DNA of 64,000 nt from Gemmatimonadetes bacterium T265. Lineage in GTDB: Bacteria; Gemmatimonadota; Gemmatimonadetes; Gemmatimonadales; Gemmatimonadaceae. Within the stretch, counting starts at the first letter, position 1. Each line of letters opens with the position of its first letter. The translations under genes were made by a program, and so were the position numbers. The stretch covers positions 682,001-746,000 of the forward strand of contig BPUI01000001.1 of the NCBI GenBank assembly GCA_019973575.1, given 5' to 3'. Positions 1-7,595 of the stretch are shown one piece after another. The notes beneath the pieces were generated by a model, which was given only the letters and a program-made list of their open reading frames with translations, did no database searches and had not been told where the DNA came from.

Positions 1-384
1 CCCGACAACCGGCGCGACTTCCCCGGCGGCTGGGCGGGCGACGCGCGCGACGCGTTCGAGACGTCGGGGCGGACGGCGGCCGAGCAGGCGGTGTGGGGGC
101 ACGTCGAGGCGCTGCTGCGGCTCCGGGCGTCGCGCCCCGACCTGGCGCGGGCCGCGACGGTGAACCTCTTCGTCGGCGAGCAGACGTACGTCTACCGCCG
201 CGGGCGCACGGCGGTCGCGCTCAACAACGACACGACGCCGACGGAGGTGCGGCTGCCGGCCGCGCTGCTCACCGGCGGCGCCGCCGCGCTCGGCCCGGCC
301 GTCGTCGGCGGGTGCGCGGCGCCGCGGCGGGACGGGAACGCGGTCGTGGTGGCGGTGCCGGCGCGGACGGGGTGCGTGTTCTGA
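1..384 (+). CDS. GH13 alpha-amylase-family enzyme, C-terminal fragment
   Basis: The reading frame is open from the first base, so the start and catalytic barrel lie outside the window; 127 residues are visible. The segment DNRRDFPGGW near the start, then a GRTAAEQ-type helix and a small beta domain ending TGCVF, resembles the end of cyclomaltodextrinase/neopullulanase-like GH13 enzymes (last barrel helices plus the C-terminal beta-sandwich). Members hydrolyse alpha-glucans or maltodextrins and are often exported. No catalytic residue is visible, so the family call rests only on the C-terminal pattern, and the substrate cannot be inferred. Confidence 0.7.
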   Translation, partial: PDNRRDFPGGWAGDARDAFETSGRTAAEQAVWGHVEALLRLRASRPDLARAATVNLFVGEQTYVYRRGRTAVALNNDTTPTEVRLPAALLTGGAAALGPAVVGGCAAPRRDGNAVVVAVPARTGCVF

Positions 385-439
385 CGCGCGGGGTACGACG
401 CCGCGGTTCCACCACCCACCCCGTCCCCGAGGAGCTCCC

Positions 440-1306
440 ATGCGCCGGCGCGCCCTGGTCGTCACCGCCCTCCTGCTCCCCGCCGCGCTCGCGGCCCAGA
501 CGCCGCCCGCCCGCGAGGTGCCTAACGACACGTCTAATGGTACCACGCCGAACGGCGCCGCGCCGAACGGCGCCGCGCCCGACGGCGTCATGTTCGCGTT
601 CCAGCGGTTCGCCGACCTTTTCGCCGGCCGGCTCGTCGCGGCCTTCGAGGCGATCCCCGCGGTCCGGTACGACTACCGGCCCACGCCCCCGCAGCAGACC
701 GTGGGCTACATCGCGCAGCACCTCGAGGACGCGAACTACAGCCTGTGCGAGCGCTTCGGCGCCCTCAAGCACCCCGCGACGGCGAAGGACTCGCTCGCGG
801 ACACGGTCAAGGCGCGGTGGCCCAAGGACACCCTCGTCGCGCGCCTCCGGGCGTCGGTCCGGTTCTGCGACGCGGCGCTGGACCAGGTCGGGCACCTGCA
901 GTCGCCCGCGGTCGCGACCAACCTGCTCGCGTTCGAGACGGACCTCGCGGAGCACTACAGCCAGATCGCGACGTACATGCGCCTGCTCGGCCTCGTCCCG
1001 CCCTCGGCGGCCCCGCCGACGCCGCGTACCGCGATCGAACTGCCCGCCGCGGAGCTGTCGCGCTACGTCGGCGTCTACCAGCTCGCGCCCGGGCTCGAGC
1101 TCGACGTCGCGGCGCGCGACGGGGCCCTCTTCGTCACGTCGACGACGAGCGGGACCCCGGTGCGCGTCTGGCCCGAGCGCCGCGACGCGTTCTTCGTGAA
1201 AGGCGTGGACGCGCAGGTCACCTTCACCCGCGACCCGGGCGGCGCCGTGTCGGGGCTCGTCCTCCACCAGTACGGCCGCGACCGGGTCGCAGCGAAGGTG
1301 CGGTAA
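440..1306 (+). CDS. Secreted DinB-like protein with a DUF3471-type C-terminal domain
   Basis: 288 residues. A Sec signal peptide (ending near ALAAQ, about residue 20) is followed by an Asn-Gly-Ala-Ala-Pro rich linker (about 28-45). A DinB four-helix domain (about 48-190) has the typical IAQHLEDANY and EHYSQIATYMR segments. The C-terminal beta domain (about 205-288) has the YVGVYQL and LVLHQYGRDR patterns of DUF3471. DinB domains usually bind a metal through three histidines and act as thiol-dependent transferases or are of unknown role; export of such a protein is common in Gemmatimonadota-like genomes. The linker is encoded by a 15-bp tandem repeat. Function is not assignable beyond the fold. 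Confidence 0.8.
   Translation: MRRRALVVTALLLPAALAAQTPPAREVPNDTSNGTTPNGAAPNGAAPDGVMFAFQRFADLFAGRLVAAFEAIPAVRYDYRPTPPQQTVGYIAQHLEDANYSLCERFGALKHPATAKDSLADTVKARWPKDTLVARLRASVRFCDAALDQVGHLQSPAVATNLLAFETDLAEHYSQIATYMRLLGLVPPSAAPPTPRTAIELPAAELSRYVGVYQLAPGLELDVAARDGALFVTSTTSGTPVRVWPERRDAFFVKGVDAQVTFTRDPGGAVSGLVLHQYGRDRVAAKVR
551..580 (+). repeat. In-frame 15-bp tandem repeat (two units)
   Basis: Two near-identical 15-bp units (AACGGCGCCGCGCCG, then the same with a final C) encode repeated Asn-Gly-Ala-Ala-Pro in the linker between the signal peptide and DinB domain of the gene at 440. The length is a multiple of three, so copy-number change would lengthen the linker without a frameshift. Confidence 0.85.
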
Positions 1307-1419
1307 CGACCCGCGGCGGGCGGCGCGGCACGCGAGCCGGCGCTGGCGCTTGACACGTCGGGAATTCGGTGCAATGTGGGGCGCGCGCCGGCGAGCGCGC
1401 CCTCACCCCGGAAGGTCGC

Positions 1420-1911
1420 ATGGCGATCGTTGCAACACCGTCCCCATCATCCCCGGTCGACCGGCGCGCCGCGCTCGGCCGCCTCGCGCGTCACGCGGCC
1501 GCGTGGTGCGGCGTCGCGCTCGTCGCCCGCCCGCTCCGCGCCGGCGCGCCCGGCCGCGCGCCCGGCAGCGCGCACCGCGGCGCGCACCGCGGCGCGCACC
1601 CGACGCCGCGCCCCGGGGTGACGGCCGCGCGCGTGCTCACCGCGGCGCGGCTGCGCGAGTTGGGCGCCGCGGACGCCGTCGCCGCCTTCGACGAGGTCCG
1701 CCAGATCCCGCAGCTCGTCGACGGCATCCGCTGCCACTGTGGATGCGCCGACGACCCCGCGCACTACTCGCTGCTGAGCTGCTACGAGGGCGACGGGATG
1801 GCGCGCCAGTGCGTGATCTGCCAGGGGCAGGGGCGGATGGCCTTCCGCCTCGCGCGCGAGGGGCGCTCGCTGGACGAGATCCGCAAGGCCGTCGACGACC
1901 GCTACGGATGA
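1420..1911 (+). CDS. Exported PCYCGC-motif protein, Tat-like signal
   Basis: 163 residues from the ATG at 1420, chosen because GGAAGG lies 4 nt upstream; an upstream in-frame ATG at 1369 lacks a comparable site. The N-terminus has DRRAALGRLA followed by a hydrophobic stretch, resembling a twin-arginine signal. The mature part has CHCGCADD, then HYSLLSCYE, then QCVICQGQG: the Cys/His pattern of the PCYCGC-motif family (small exported, probably metal- or haem-associated proteins of unknown role). A low-complexity His-Arg-Gly-Ala repeat lies between. The stop is 7 nt before the next start, so it probably shares a transcript with the DUF2911 gene. A TTGACA hexamer at 1350 could be a -35 box but I see no good -10. 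Confidence 0.7.
   Translation: MAIVATPSPSSPVDRRAALGRLARHAAAWCGVALVARPLRAGAPGRAPGSAHRGAHRGAHPTPRPGVTAARVLTAARLRELGAADAVAAFDEVRQIPQLVDGIRCHCGCADDPAHYSLLSCYEGDGMARQCVICQGQGRMAFRLAREGRSLDEIRKAVDDRYG
1570..1599 (+). repeat. Short tandem repeat of GCGCACCGCGGC type
   Basis: About two and a half copies of a 12-bp unit encode repeated His-Arg-Gly-Ala in the linker after the signal peptide of the PCYCGC protein. In frame and probably slippage-prone; no function implied. Confidence 0.7.
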
Positions 1912-1918
1912 GGACCGA

Positions 1919-2887
1919 ATGAGAGCACGCGTACCCACCGCGTCCGATCCTCGGGCGGCGCTCCCGCTCGTCGCTCTCGCCGTGGGGGCCGCCGCCGCGG
2001 CGCGCCCGGCGCGCGCGCAACTCGTCGCGAGCGAGGCCGCCTCGGTCACGCAGGTCGTCGACGGCACGCGGATGGAGGTGCGCTACTCGCGCCCGCGTCT
2101 CCGCGGGCGGCGCGACGTGTTCGGCACGCGCATCCCGTGGGGCGAGATCTGGACCGCCGGCGCGAACCAAGCGACCACGCTCGCCGTCTCGAAGCCCGTC
2201 ACGCTCGAAGGCCAGCCTGTGGCCGCCGGGCGGTACTCGGTGTGGCTCATCCCGGCGCGCACGGGGCCGTGGGAGCTGGTGCTGGACCACGACACGACGC
2301 TCTTCCACACGCAGGGGCCGAAGCCGCGCCCCGGGCAGGTGCGCGTCCCGGTGCGCCCGGCGCGGGGCGCGCTCACCGAAGTGCTGACGTGGTCGTTCCC
2401 CGAGGTGGGGTCTACGGGCGCGACGCTCGCGATGCAGTGGGACACGGTCGACGTCCCGCTCCACGTGCGCGTGACGCCGACGCACACCACGGCCGTGGCC
2501 GCGGACGCCGCGACGCCGGTCGTCGGGCGCTACCGCGTGCACTTCAACTTCCCCGACGCGTCCGGCCCGAGGGACACGACGCTGACCGCGCCGGAGCGAC
2601 CCGCCCGCGACGTCACGCTTGACGTGCACTACGAAGGCGGCGAGCTGCGCGCGCGCATGACGCCGCCGCTCATGCAACGCGAGGCGGGGGGCGCGAGCTT
2701 CACCGACTGGCTGCTCGCCCCGCGGCGCCCGGGCTACTACGCGCTCGGCCGCGTGCAGGGGGGCGAGGTCGTGGAGTACGTCGACGGGATGCTGCTCGCG
2801 TTCACGACCGCGGGCGGGCGGACGACCGGCCTCGAGCTCAGATCGCCTAACGACTTCCGGATCGCCGAGGGAACGCGGGTGCCCTGA
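1919..2887 (+). CDS. Secreted DUF2911 protein
   Basis: 322 residues. The N-terminal signal peptide ends around ARPARAQ (about residue 34). Residues 40-185 carry the DUF2911 pattern: VRYSRPRLRGR, IPWGEIWTAGANQATT, AGRYSVWLIP and the SFPEVG segment. The remainder is a less conserved beta-rich region. DUF2911 proteins are exported and of unknown biochemical function, common in Bacteroidota, Acidobacteriota and Gemmatimonadota. An AGGA lies just before the ATG and overlaps the stop of the upstream gene, suggesting translational coupling. The 3' end overlaps the convergent esterase gene by about 40 bp. Confidence 0.85.
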   Translation: MRARVPTASDPRAALPLVALAVGAAAAARPARAQLVASEAASVTQVVDGTRMEVRYSRPRLRGRRDVFGTRIPWGEIWTAGANQATTLAVSKPVTLEGQPVAAGRYSVWLIPARTGPWELVLDHDTTLFHTQGPKPRPGQVRVPVRPARGALTEVLTWSFPEVGSTGATLAMQWDTVDVPLHVRVTPTHTTAVAADAATPVVGRYRVHFNFPDASGPRDTTLTAPERPARDVTLDVHYEGGELRARMTPPLMQREAGGASFTDWLLAPRRPGYYALGRVQGGEVVEYVDGMLLAFTTAGGRTTGLELRSPNDFRIAEGTRVP

Positions 2888-4097
2888 GCGGGTCCGCGGC
2901 CGGCCCGCCCCCGAACAGCCACGCGTAGGCGGCCGGAAACTCGCGCCGCCAGAACCACTCCGCGTGCTGGCCGTCAGCCCGGACGACCGACACGACCGCC
3001 ACGCCGGTCGGGAACCCCGCCGCGGCGAGCGCGTCGACGACCGCCTGCTGGTCGCGCGCGGGCTCGTCGTCCGCCGTCTCGTGCGTGCCGCTCACGAAGT
3101 AGAAGCGAGCGGGCGGATGCAACGGCCTAACGCGCCGCGCGTAGGCGAGGAGCTGTGGGCGCGCGATCCAGCACGCGCACGAGAACACCCCCGCGCGGCC
3201 GAACACCTCGGGGTACTTGAGCGCGGCGTAGAGTGAGATCAGCCCGCCCATGCTCGAGCCGAGGACTCCGGTGTGTTCGCGGTCGGGGCGCGTGCGGTAG
3301 TGCGCGTCGACGTACGGCTTGAGCGTCCGCGCGAGGAAGTCGACGTACGCGTCCCCCTCCCCGCCGCCGTAGCGCGGGTCGGCGCTCTTCCACGGGTCGT
3401 ACTCGTCCAGCCGGTGCGACCCGCCGTTGTCGACGGCGACGACGATCGCCCCCGGATCGCCGAGCGCGCGGAGCGAGTCGAGCGACTCGTCGACCCCCCA
3501 CTCGCCGGCGAAGCTCGTCGCGGCGTCGAAGACGTTCTGCCCGTCCTGCAGGTAGAGCACGGGGTAGCGCGCCGCCGACCTCGCGTAGCCGGGCGGGAGG
3601 TAGAGCCAGACGCGGCGCGTGCGGCCCAGCTGCGGAATTAGGACACTGTCGCCGAGGGTCGAGACGGAGGGCGAGGCGGTGGAGGGCTTCGGCGCGACGG
3701 AGGCCGTGCTGTCCCGCCACGCGGCGATGGTCGCCGTGTAGGTGATGGCGCCGGTCGCGGGGACGAGGATCGTGCGGTTGGCGACGTCGCCGCCGCCGGC
3801 CGCGACTTCGACGGCCTTCCACGAGCCGAGGGTGAACTTGAACGCGACCGCTCCGCGCACCGAGTCGGGGAGGGTGAGCGCGTACCCGCCGTCCGGCCGC
3901 GCCGCGAGTACGGCGTCCGGCGCGGCCGGATTCCACCCGTTGAACGTGCCCGCGACGTGGATGACGGCGTTCGGCCCCGTGACGGCCGGCACGCCCGTCA
4001 CGCGGATCGTCAGCTGCGCCCGCGCCGCGCGGCCGGCGGACAGCGCGGCGAGCACGAGCGCGGGGAGTGCCCATGACGTGGGACGGCGGGAAGGCAT
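2847..4097 (-). CDS. Secreted alpha/beta-hydrolase esterase with N-terminal CBM-like domain
   Basis: 416 residues from the ATG at 4097; a GTG at 4139 with a GGAG site would add 14 residues but spoils an otherwise ordinary signal peptide (MPSRRPTSWALPAL to ARAQ). Residues about 30-115 look like an AMPK/isoamylase-type glycogen-binding fold (HVAGTFNGWNP, FKFTLGSW). Residues about 150-410 are an Esterase-D/Fes-type hydrolase: YPVLYLQDGQN, nucleophile elbow GSSMGGL (Ser nucleophile), and the C-terminal GQHAEWFWR histidine. Such enzymes hydrolyse acyl esters, including feruloyl or siderophore esters. The binding domain hints at polysaccharide substrates, but this is inference. Confidence 0.8.
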   Translation of the reverse strand: MPSRRPTSWALPALVLAALSAGRAARAQLTIRVTGVPAVTGPNAVIHVAGTFNGWNPAAPDAVLAARPDGGYALTLPDSVRGAVAFKFTLGSWKAVEVAAGGGDVANRTILVPATGAITYTATIAAWRDSTASVAPKPSTASPSVSTLGDSVLIPQLGRTRRVWLYLPPGYARSAARYPVLYLQDGQNVFDAATSFAGEWGVDESLDSLRALGDPGAIVVAVDNGGSHRLDEYDPWKSADPRYGGGEGDAYVDFLARTLKPYVDAHYRTRPDREHTGVLGSSMGGLISLYAALKYPEVFGRAGVFSCACWIARPQLLAYARRVRPLHPPARFYFVSGTHETADDEPARDQQAVVDALAAAGFPTGVAVVSVVRADGQHAEWFWRREFPAAYAWLFGGGPAADPLRAPAFPRRSGSR

Positions 4098-4270
4098 GGC
4101 GTGCGCTGGACGGACGTGCGACTGGGTAGATCTGCCCACCGGGAGCTCCGAACGCCGGAGGCGCGAAATCTGAACGGGAACACGAACCGCCGCGCTCGCG
4201 TCCGGGTACTGCTGTGTAGTGCGGCGCGTGCACGACGCCCGCCGCGACCCGACCCTTTGCTCCCCCGATC

Positions 4271-4807
4271 ATGAGCACCGAGTACGTCACGACCACCCCT
4301 CCCGTCGCCGCGGGCCGGCAGACCGAAGTCGCCGTGCTCGCCGGCGGCTGCTTCTGGGGCGTCGAGGAGATCCTGCGCGCCGTGCCCGGCGTGCTCGACA
4401 CCGACGTCGGCTACACTGGCGGCTGGCTCAAGAACCCGCGCTACCACGACACGCACGACAGCAAGTCGGGACACGCGGAGTCGGTGCGCATCACCTTCGA
4501 CCCGTCGGTACTGAGCTACGAGTCGCTGCTCGAGAACTGGTTCTTCAAGCTGCACGACCCGACCACGCTCAACCGGCAGGGGAACGACGTCGGCACGCAG
4601 TACCGCTCGGCCGTCTTCCCGCAGAGCCCCGAGCAGGAGGCGACCGCGCGGCGGGTGATCGAGCGCGTGAACGCATCGGGGCGGTGGCGGCGGCCGGTCA
4701 CGACGACGATCGAGCCCGCGGCCACGTGGTACAGCGCGGAGCGGGAGCACCAGGACTACCTGCAGCGGAATCCGGGCGGGTATACCTGTCACTGGATGCG
4801 GGAGTGA
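4271..4807 (+). CDS. msrA: Peptide methionine sulfoxide reductase MsrA
   Basis: 178 residues. The catalytic motif GGCFWG places the nucleophilic cysteine at residue 27; the VGYTGG and SGHAESVRI segments and the C-terminal EHQDYLQRNPGGYTC fit the MsrA family. MsrA reduces methionine-S-sulfoxide in proteins using thioredoxin. There is no signal peptide, so it should act in the cytoplasm. A second cysteine near the C-terminus (YTCHW) could be the resolving cysteine. It stands alone between a divergent esterase and the convergent amino-sugar operon. Confidence 0.93.
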   Translation: MSTEYVTTTPPVAAGRQTEVAVLAGGCFWGVEEILRAVPGVLDTDVGYTGGWLKNPRYHDTHDSKSGHAESVRITFDPSVLSYESLLENWFFKLHDPTTLNRQGNDVGTQYRSAVFPQSPEQEATARRVIERVNASGRWRRPVTTTIEPAATWYSAEREHQDYLQRNPGGYTCHWMRE

Positions 4808-4875
4808 CCGGCGGCGGGGAGCCCCGCGCCGCCCCCGGCGGCCGGCGTTAGACAAGGGGGCCGGAGCGGCCCGCG

Positions 4876-5895
4876 CTAATCCAACGCCCGCTGCTCCAGG
4901 AACATCCGCGCCGCCCCCACCACCCCCGCCGTGCCGTCGAGCGCGCCCGGGACGATCCGCGCCGCCTCGACCGCCGGCCGGAACGCCCGCCGCCGCACCT
5001 CCGCCCGCAGCGGCCCGAAGAGCGCCTCGCCCGCGCGCGCCACCCCGCCCGCGAGCACCACGACGTCCGGGTTGTACACGTTCAGCAGGTTCGCCACCCC
5101 GGCGCCGAGGAAGCGGGCCGTGTCGCGCACCACCTCGCGCGCGAGCGCGTCGCCTCGGTCGCTCGCGTCGTACACCGTCGCGGCCGTGATCCGCGCCGGG
5201 TCCCCGCCCGCGAGGTCGGGGAGGATCGACGGCGCGGCCGCCTCGTCCTGCACCTCGAGCGCCTCGCGCGCCCGCAGCGCGATGTTCGGCCCCGACGCGT
5301 ACGCCTCCAGGCAGCCGTAGTTGCCGCAGGTGCACCGCCGCCCCGCCGTCTCGATCGTCGTGTGGCCCACCTCGCCGGCCACGTCGGAGGCGCCGTGGAA
5401 GAGCCGGCCGTCGAGAATCAGCCCGCCCCCGATCCCCGTCCCGAGCGTGATCCCGACGACGTGGCGCGCGCCCCGGGCCGCCCCCGTCCACCACTCGCCT
5501 AACGTCGCGCAGTTCGCGTCGTTGTCGAGCGCCGCCGGCAGCCCCACCCGCTCGGCGATCAGCGCGCGCAGCGGCAGGTCGTGCCAGCCGAGGTTGTGCG
5601 CGACGACGACGACCCCGCGCGCCCGGTCGAGCGCGCCCGGCGAGCCCACGCCGACCCCCGCGAACGCCGCGCGCGGCACGCCCTCCGCCGCCATCGCGCC
5701 GACGAGCGTCGTCTCGATCATCCCGACGATCCGGTCGACGACGGCCGCGGCGCCGAGATCCGCCCGCGTGAGCCCCGTGTGCACGGCCACCGCGCGCCCG
5801 CTCGCCGCCTCGACCGCGCCCACGCTGATGTTCGTCCCCCCGAGGTCCACCCCCACGACGTAGCGCGGGGCGTCCCCGCTCGCGCCCGCGCTCAC
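4876..5895 (-). CDS. ROK-family sugar kinase, last gene of an amino-sugar operon
   Basis: 339 residues from a GTG that overlaps the stop of the GH20 gene by 4 nt (GTGA), implying translational coupling. The ATP-binding DLGGTN lies at residues 17-22. The ROK zinc-binding site (GHTTIE followed by CTCGNYGCLEAY) and the ALDNDANC and GTGIGGG segments are intact. ROK kinases phosphorylate glucose, N-acetylglucosamine or related sugars. In this operon, directly after a secreted hexosaminidase and NagB, N-acetylglucosamine or N-acetylhexosamine kinase (NagK) is the likeliest role, but glucokinase cannot be excluded from sequence alone. Confidence 0.88.
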   Translation of the reverse strand: MSAGASGDAPRYVVGVDLGGTNISVGAVEAASGRAVAVHTGLTRADLGAAAVVDRIVGMIETTLVGAMAAEGVPRAAFAGVGVGSPGALDRARGVVVVAHNLGWHDLPLRALIAERVGLPAALDNDANCATLGEWWTGAARGARHVVGITLGTGIGGGLILDGRLFHGASDVAGEVGHTTIETAGRRCTCGNYGCLEAYASGPNIALRAREALEVQDEAAAPSILPDLAGGDPARITAATVYDASDRGDALAREVVRDTARFLGAGVANLLNVYNPDVVVLAGGVARAGEALFGPLRAEVRRRAFRPAVEAARIVPGALDGTAGVVGAARMFLEQRALD

Positions 5896-7595
5896 GGCCG
5901 CACCGGCCCGGCGAGCGGGCGGAAGTTGACGTCCATCGCCTGCAGCCGCTCCAGCTCCACCGCGAGCCGCCGCCGGTAGTCGGCGAAGTCGCGCCGGTCC
6001 TTGGGCGTCCACGCCACCTCGGCCAGCGCGGACACGCGCGGGAACAGCATGTACTCCGCCTTCCGCGGATCCCGCACGTACTCGGTCCAGAGCTGCGCCT
6101 GGGTGCCGAGCACGTGCCGCGCCTCCCGCGGCCCCAACTCGGCCGGCACGGGGTCGTACGCGTAGACCGTGTCGAGCGGGAGGTACCCACCGAGCGCGAT
6201 CGGCTCGGCCGCCATGTCGCGCGACTGGTAGTAGTCGAGGTAGGTGTGGCTGGTGGGCGTCATCACGACGTCGTGCCCGGCGCGCGCGGCCTCGACTCCG
6301 CCGCGGGTGCCGCGCCAAGACATCACGACCGCGTTCGGCGCGAGGCCGCCCTCGAGGATCTCGTCCCACCCGACCATCCGCCGGCCGTGCGCGGTGAGGA
6401 ACGCGTCCATCTGGCGGATGAACCAGCTCTGCAGCTCGTCCTCGTTCTTGAGCCCCAGCTCGCGGATGCGCGCCTGGATCTCGGGGTCCGTCTTCCACTT
6501 CGCCTTGTTCGCCTCGTCGCCGCCCACGTGCACGTACGGGCCGGGGAAGACGCCCATCACCTCGGTGAGCACGTCCTGCATGAAGCGCACGGTCGCCGGG
6601 CGCGCGTTGAGGATCTCGGGAAAGACGCCCCAGCGCGTCGCGACGGTGGTCGGCGCGCCGGTTAGGCCGAGCTCCGGGTAGGCGGCGACCGCCGCGACGG
6701 CGTGGCCGGGCATCTCGATCTCGGGCACGACCGTGACGAAGCGCGCGCGCGCGTAGGCGACGACCTCGCGCGCGTCGTCCTGCGTGTAGTAGCCGCCGTG
6801 CGGCTCGCCGTCGTAGCGCCACTGCGTCGTGTCGCGCTGCAGGTGCTGCCGCCCGACGATCGACTGCGCCCGCCACGCGCCGACCTGCGTGAGGCGCGGG
6901 TACTTCTTGACCTCGAACCGCCACCCCTGGTCGTCGGTGAGGTGCCAGTGGAAGGTGTTCATCTTGTAGCGCGCGATGAGGTCGATGTAGCGCTCGACGA
7001 ACGCCTTCGGCATGAAGTGGCGCGCGACGTCGAGGTGCGCGCCGCGCCAGGCGAAGCGCGGCGCGTCCTCGACCCGTACCGCGGGCATGCCCCAGGTCAC
7101 GTTAGGCCCCGGCGCGATCGGCGCCGCGCGCCCGGCCGCGGGCGGCAGCAGCTGCCGCATCGTCTGCACGGCGTAGAAAAGCCCGGCCGCCTCGGGCGCG
7201 CGCGCCACGACGCCGCCCGGCCGCACGTCGAGCGCGTACCCCTCGGGGCCGAGCCGGCGGAGCGAGGGGTCGCGCCGGAAGACGACCGCGCCCGCGGGCA
7301 CGGCGCCGCCGACGCGCACCGCGAGCGCGAACCCGGTCGCCGGCTCGAGGTCGCGCGCGAACTGCCGCGCCACCGCCTCCCCCGCCGCGTCGGTCCAGAC
7401 CACCGTGCGCTCGGTGAGCACGAACCGCCCGCGCCCGGCCTCGAGCCGCGCGGGGCGCGGGATCACGGCGATCGCGCCGGCGCTGTCGACCACCGCCGTG
7501 TCGGCGGCCGACTGCGCGCCGGCCGCGGCGCCCGCGGTGAGGACGAGCAGGGCCGTGCCGAGCGCGCCCGCCACCGGACTCGCCTTACGCCGCAT
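5892..7595 (-). CDS. Exported GH20 beta-N-acetylhexosaminidase
   Basis: 567 residues. The signal peptide ends around AGAQ (28). Residues 40-165 form the GH20b accessory domain; the TIM barrel follows, with FHWHLTDDQGWR (215-226), PEIEMPGHA and the catalytic Asp-Glu pair in HVGGDEANK (D360-E361), then the MVGWDEIL and LWTEYV segments. The pair D-E drives the substrate-assisted mechanism that releases terminal GlcNAc or GalNAc from chitin oligomers, peptidoglycan fragments or glycans. Its start overlaps the end of the NagB-fusion gene by 11 nt, and its stop overlaps the ROK kinase start, so all three are likely one transcript. Confidence 0.95.
   Translation of the reverse strand: MRRKASPVAGALGTALLVLTAGAAAGAQSAADTAVVDSAGAIAVIPRPARLEAGRGRFVLTERTVVWTDAAGEAVARQFARDLEPATGFALAVRVGGAVPAGAVVFRRDPSLRRLGPEGYALDVRPGGVVARAPEAAGLFYAVQTMRQLLPPAAGRAAPIAPGPNVTWGMPAVRVEDAPRFAWRGAHLDVARHFMPKAFVERYIDLIARYKMNTFHWHLTDDQGWRFEVKKYPRLTQVGAWRAQSIVGRQHLQRDTTQWRYDGEPHGGYYTQDDAREVVAYARARFVTVVPEIEMPGHAVAAVAAYPELGLTGAPTTVATRWGVFPEILNARPATVRFMQDVLTEVMGVFPGPYVHVGGDEANKAKWKTDPEIQARIRELGLKNEDELQSWFIRQMDAFLTAHGRRMVGWDEILEGGLAPNAVVMSWRGTRGGVEAARAGHDVVMTPTSHTYLDYYQSRDMAAEPIALGGYLPLDTVYAYDPVPAELGPREARHVLGTQAQLWTEYVRDPRKAEYMLFPRVSALAEVAWTPKDRRDFADYRRRLAVELERLQAMDVNFRPLAGPVRP

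Noticed and set aside
1350-1378. Sigma-70 promoter upstream of the PCYCGC gene
   Set aside because: TTGACA is perfect, but at 16-18 nt spacing the -10 candidates (CAATGT, AATGTG) match only two of six positions.
4010-6190. Very long open frame on the minus strand antisense or out of frame with the esterase, msrA and ROK genes
   Set aside because: The translation is Arg/Gly/Ala-rich with no motif. It is a shadow caused by the lack of stop codons in very GC-rich DNA. The same applies to long frames at 11695-14343, 13797-15968, 18456-20771, 35036-38560 and 49931-51397.
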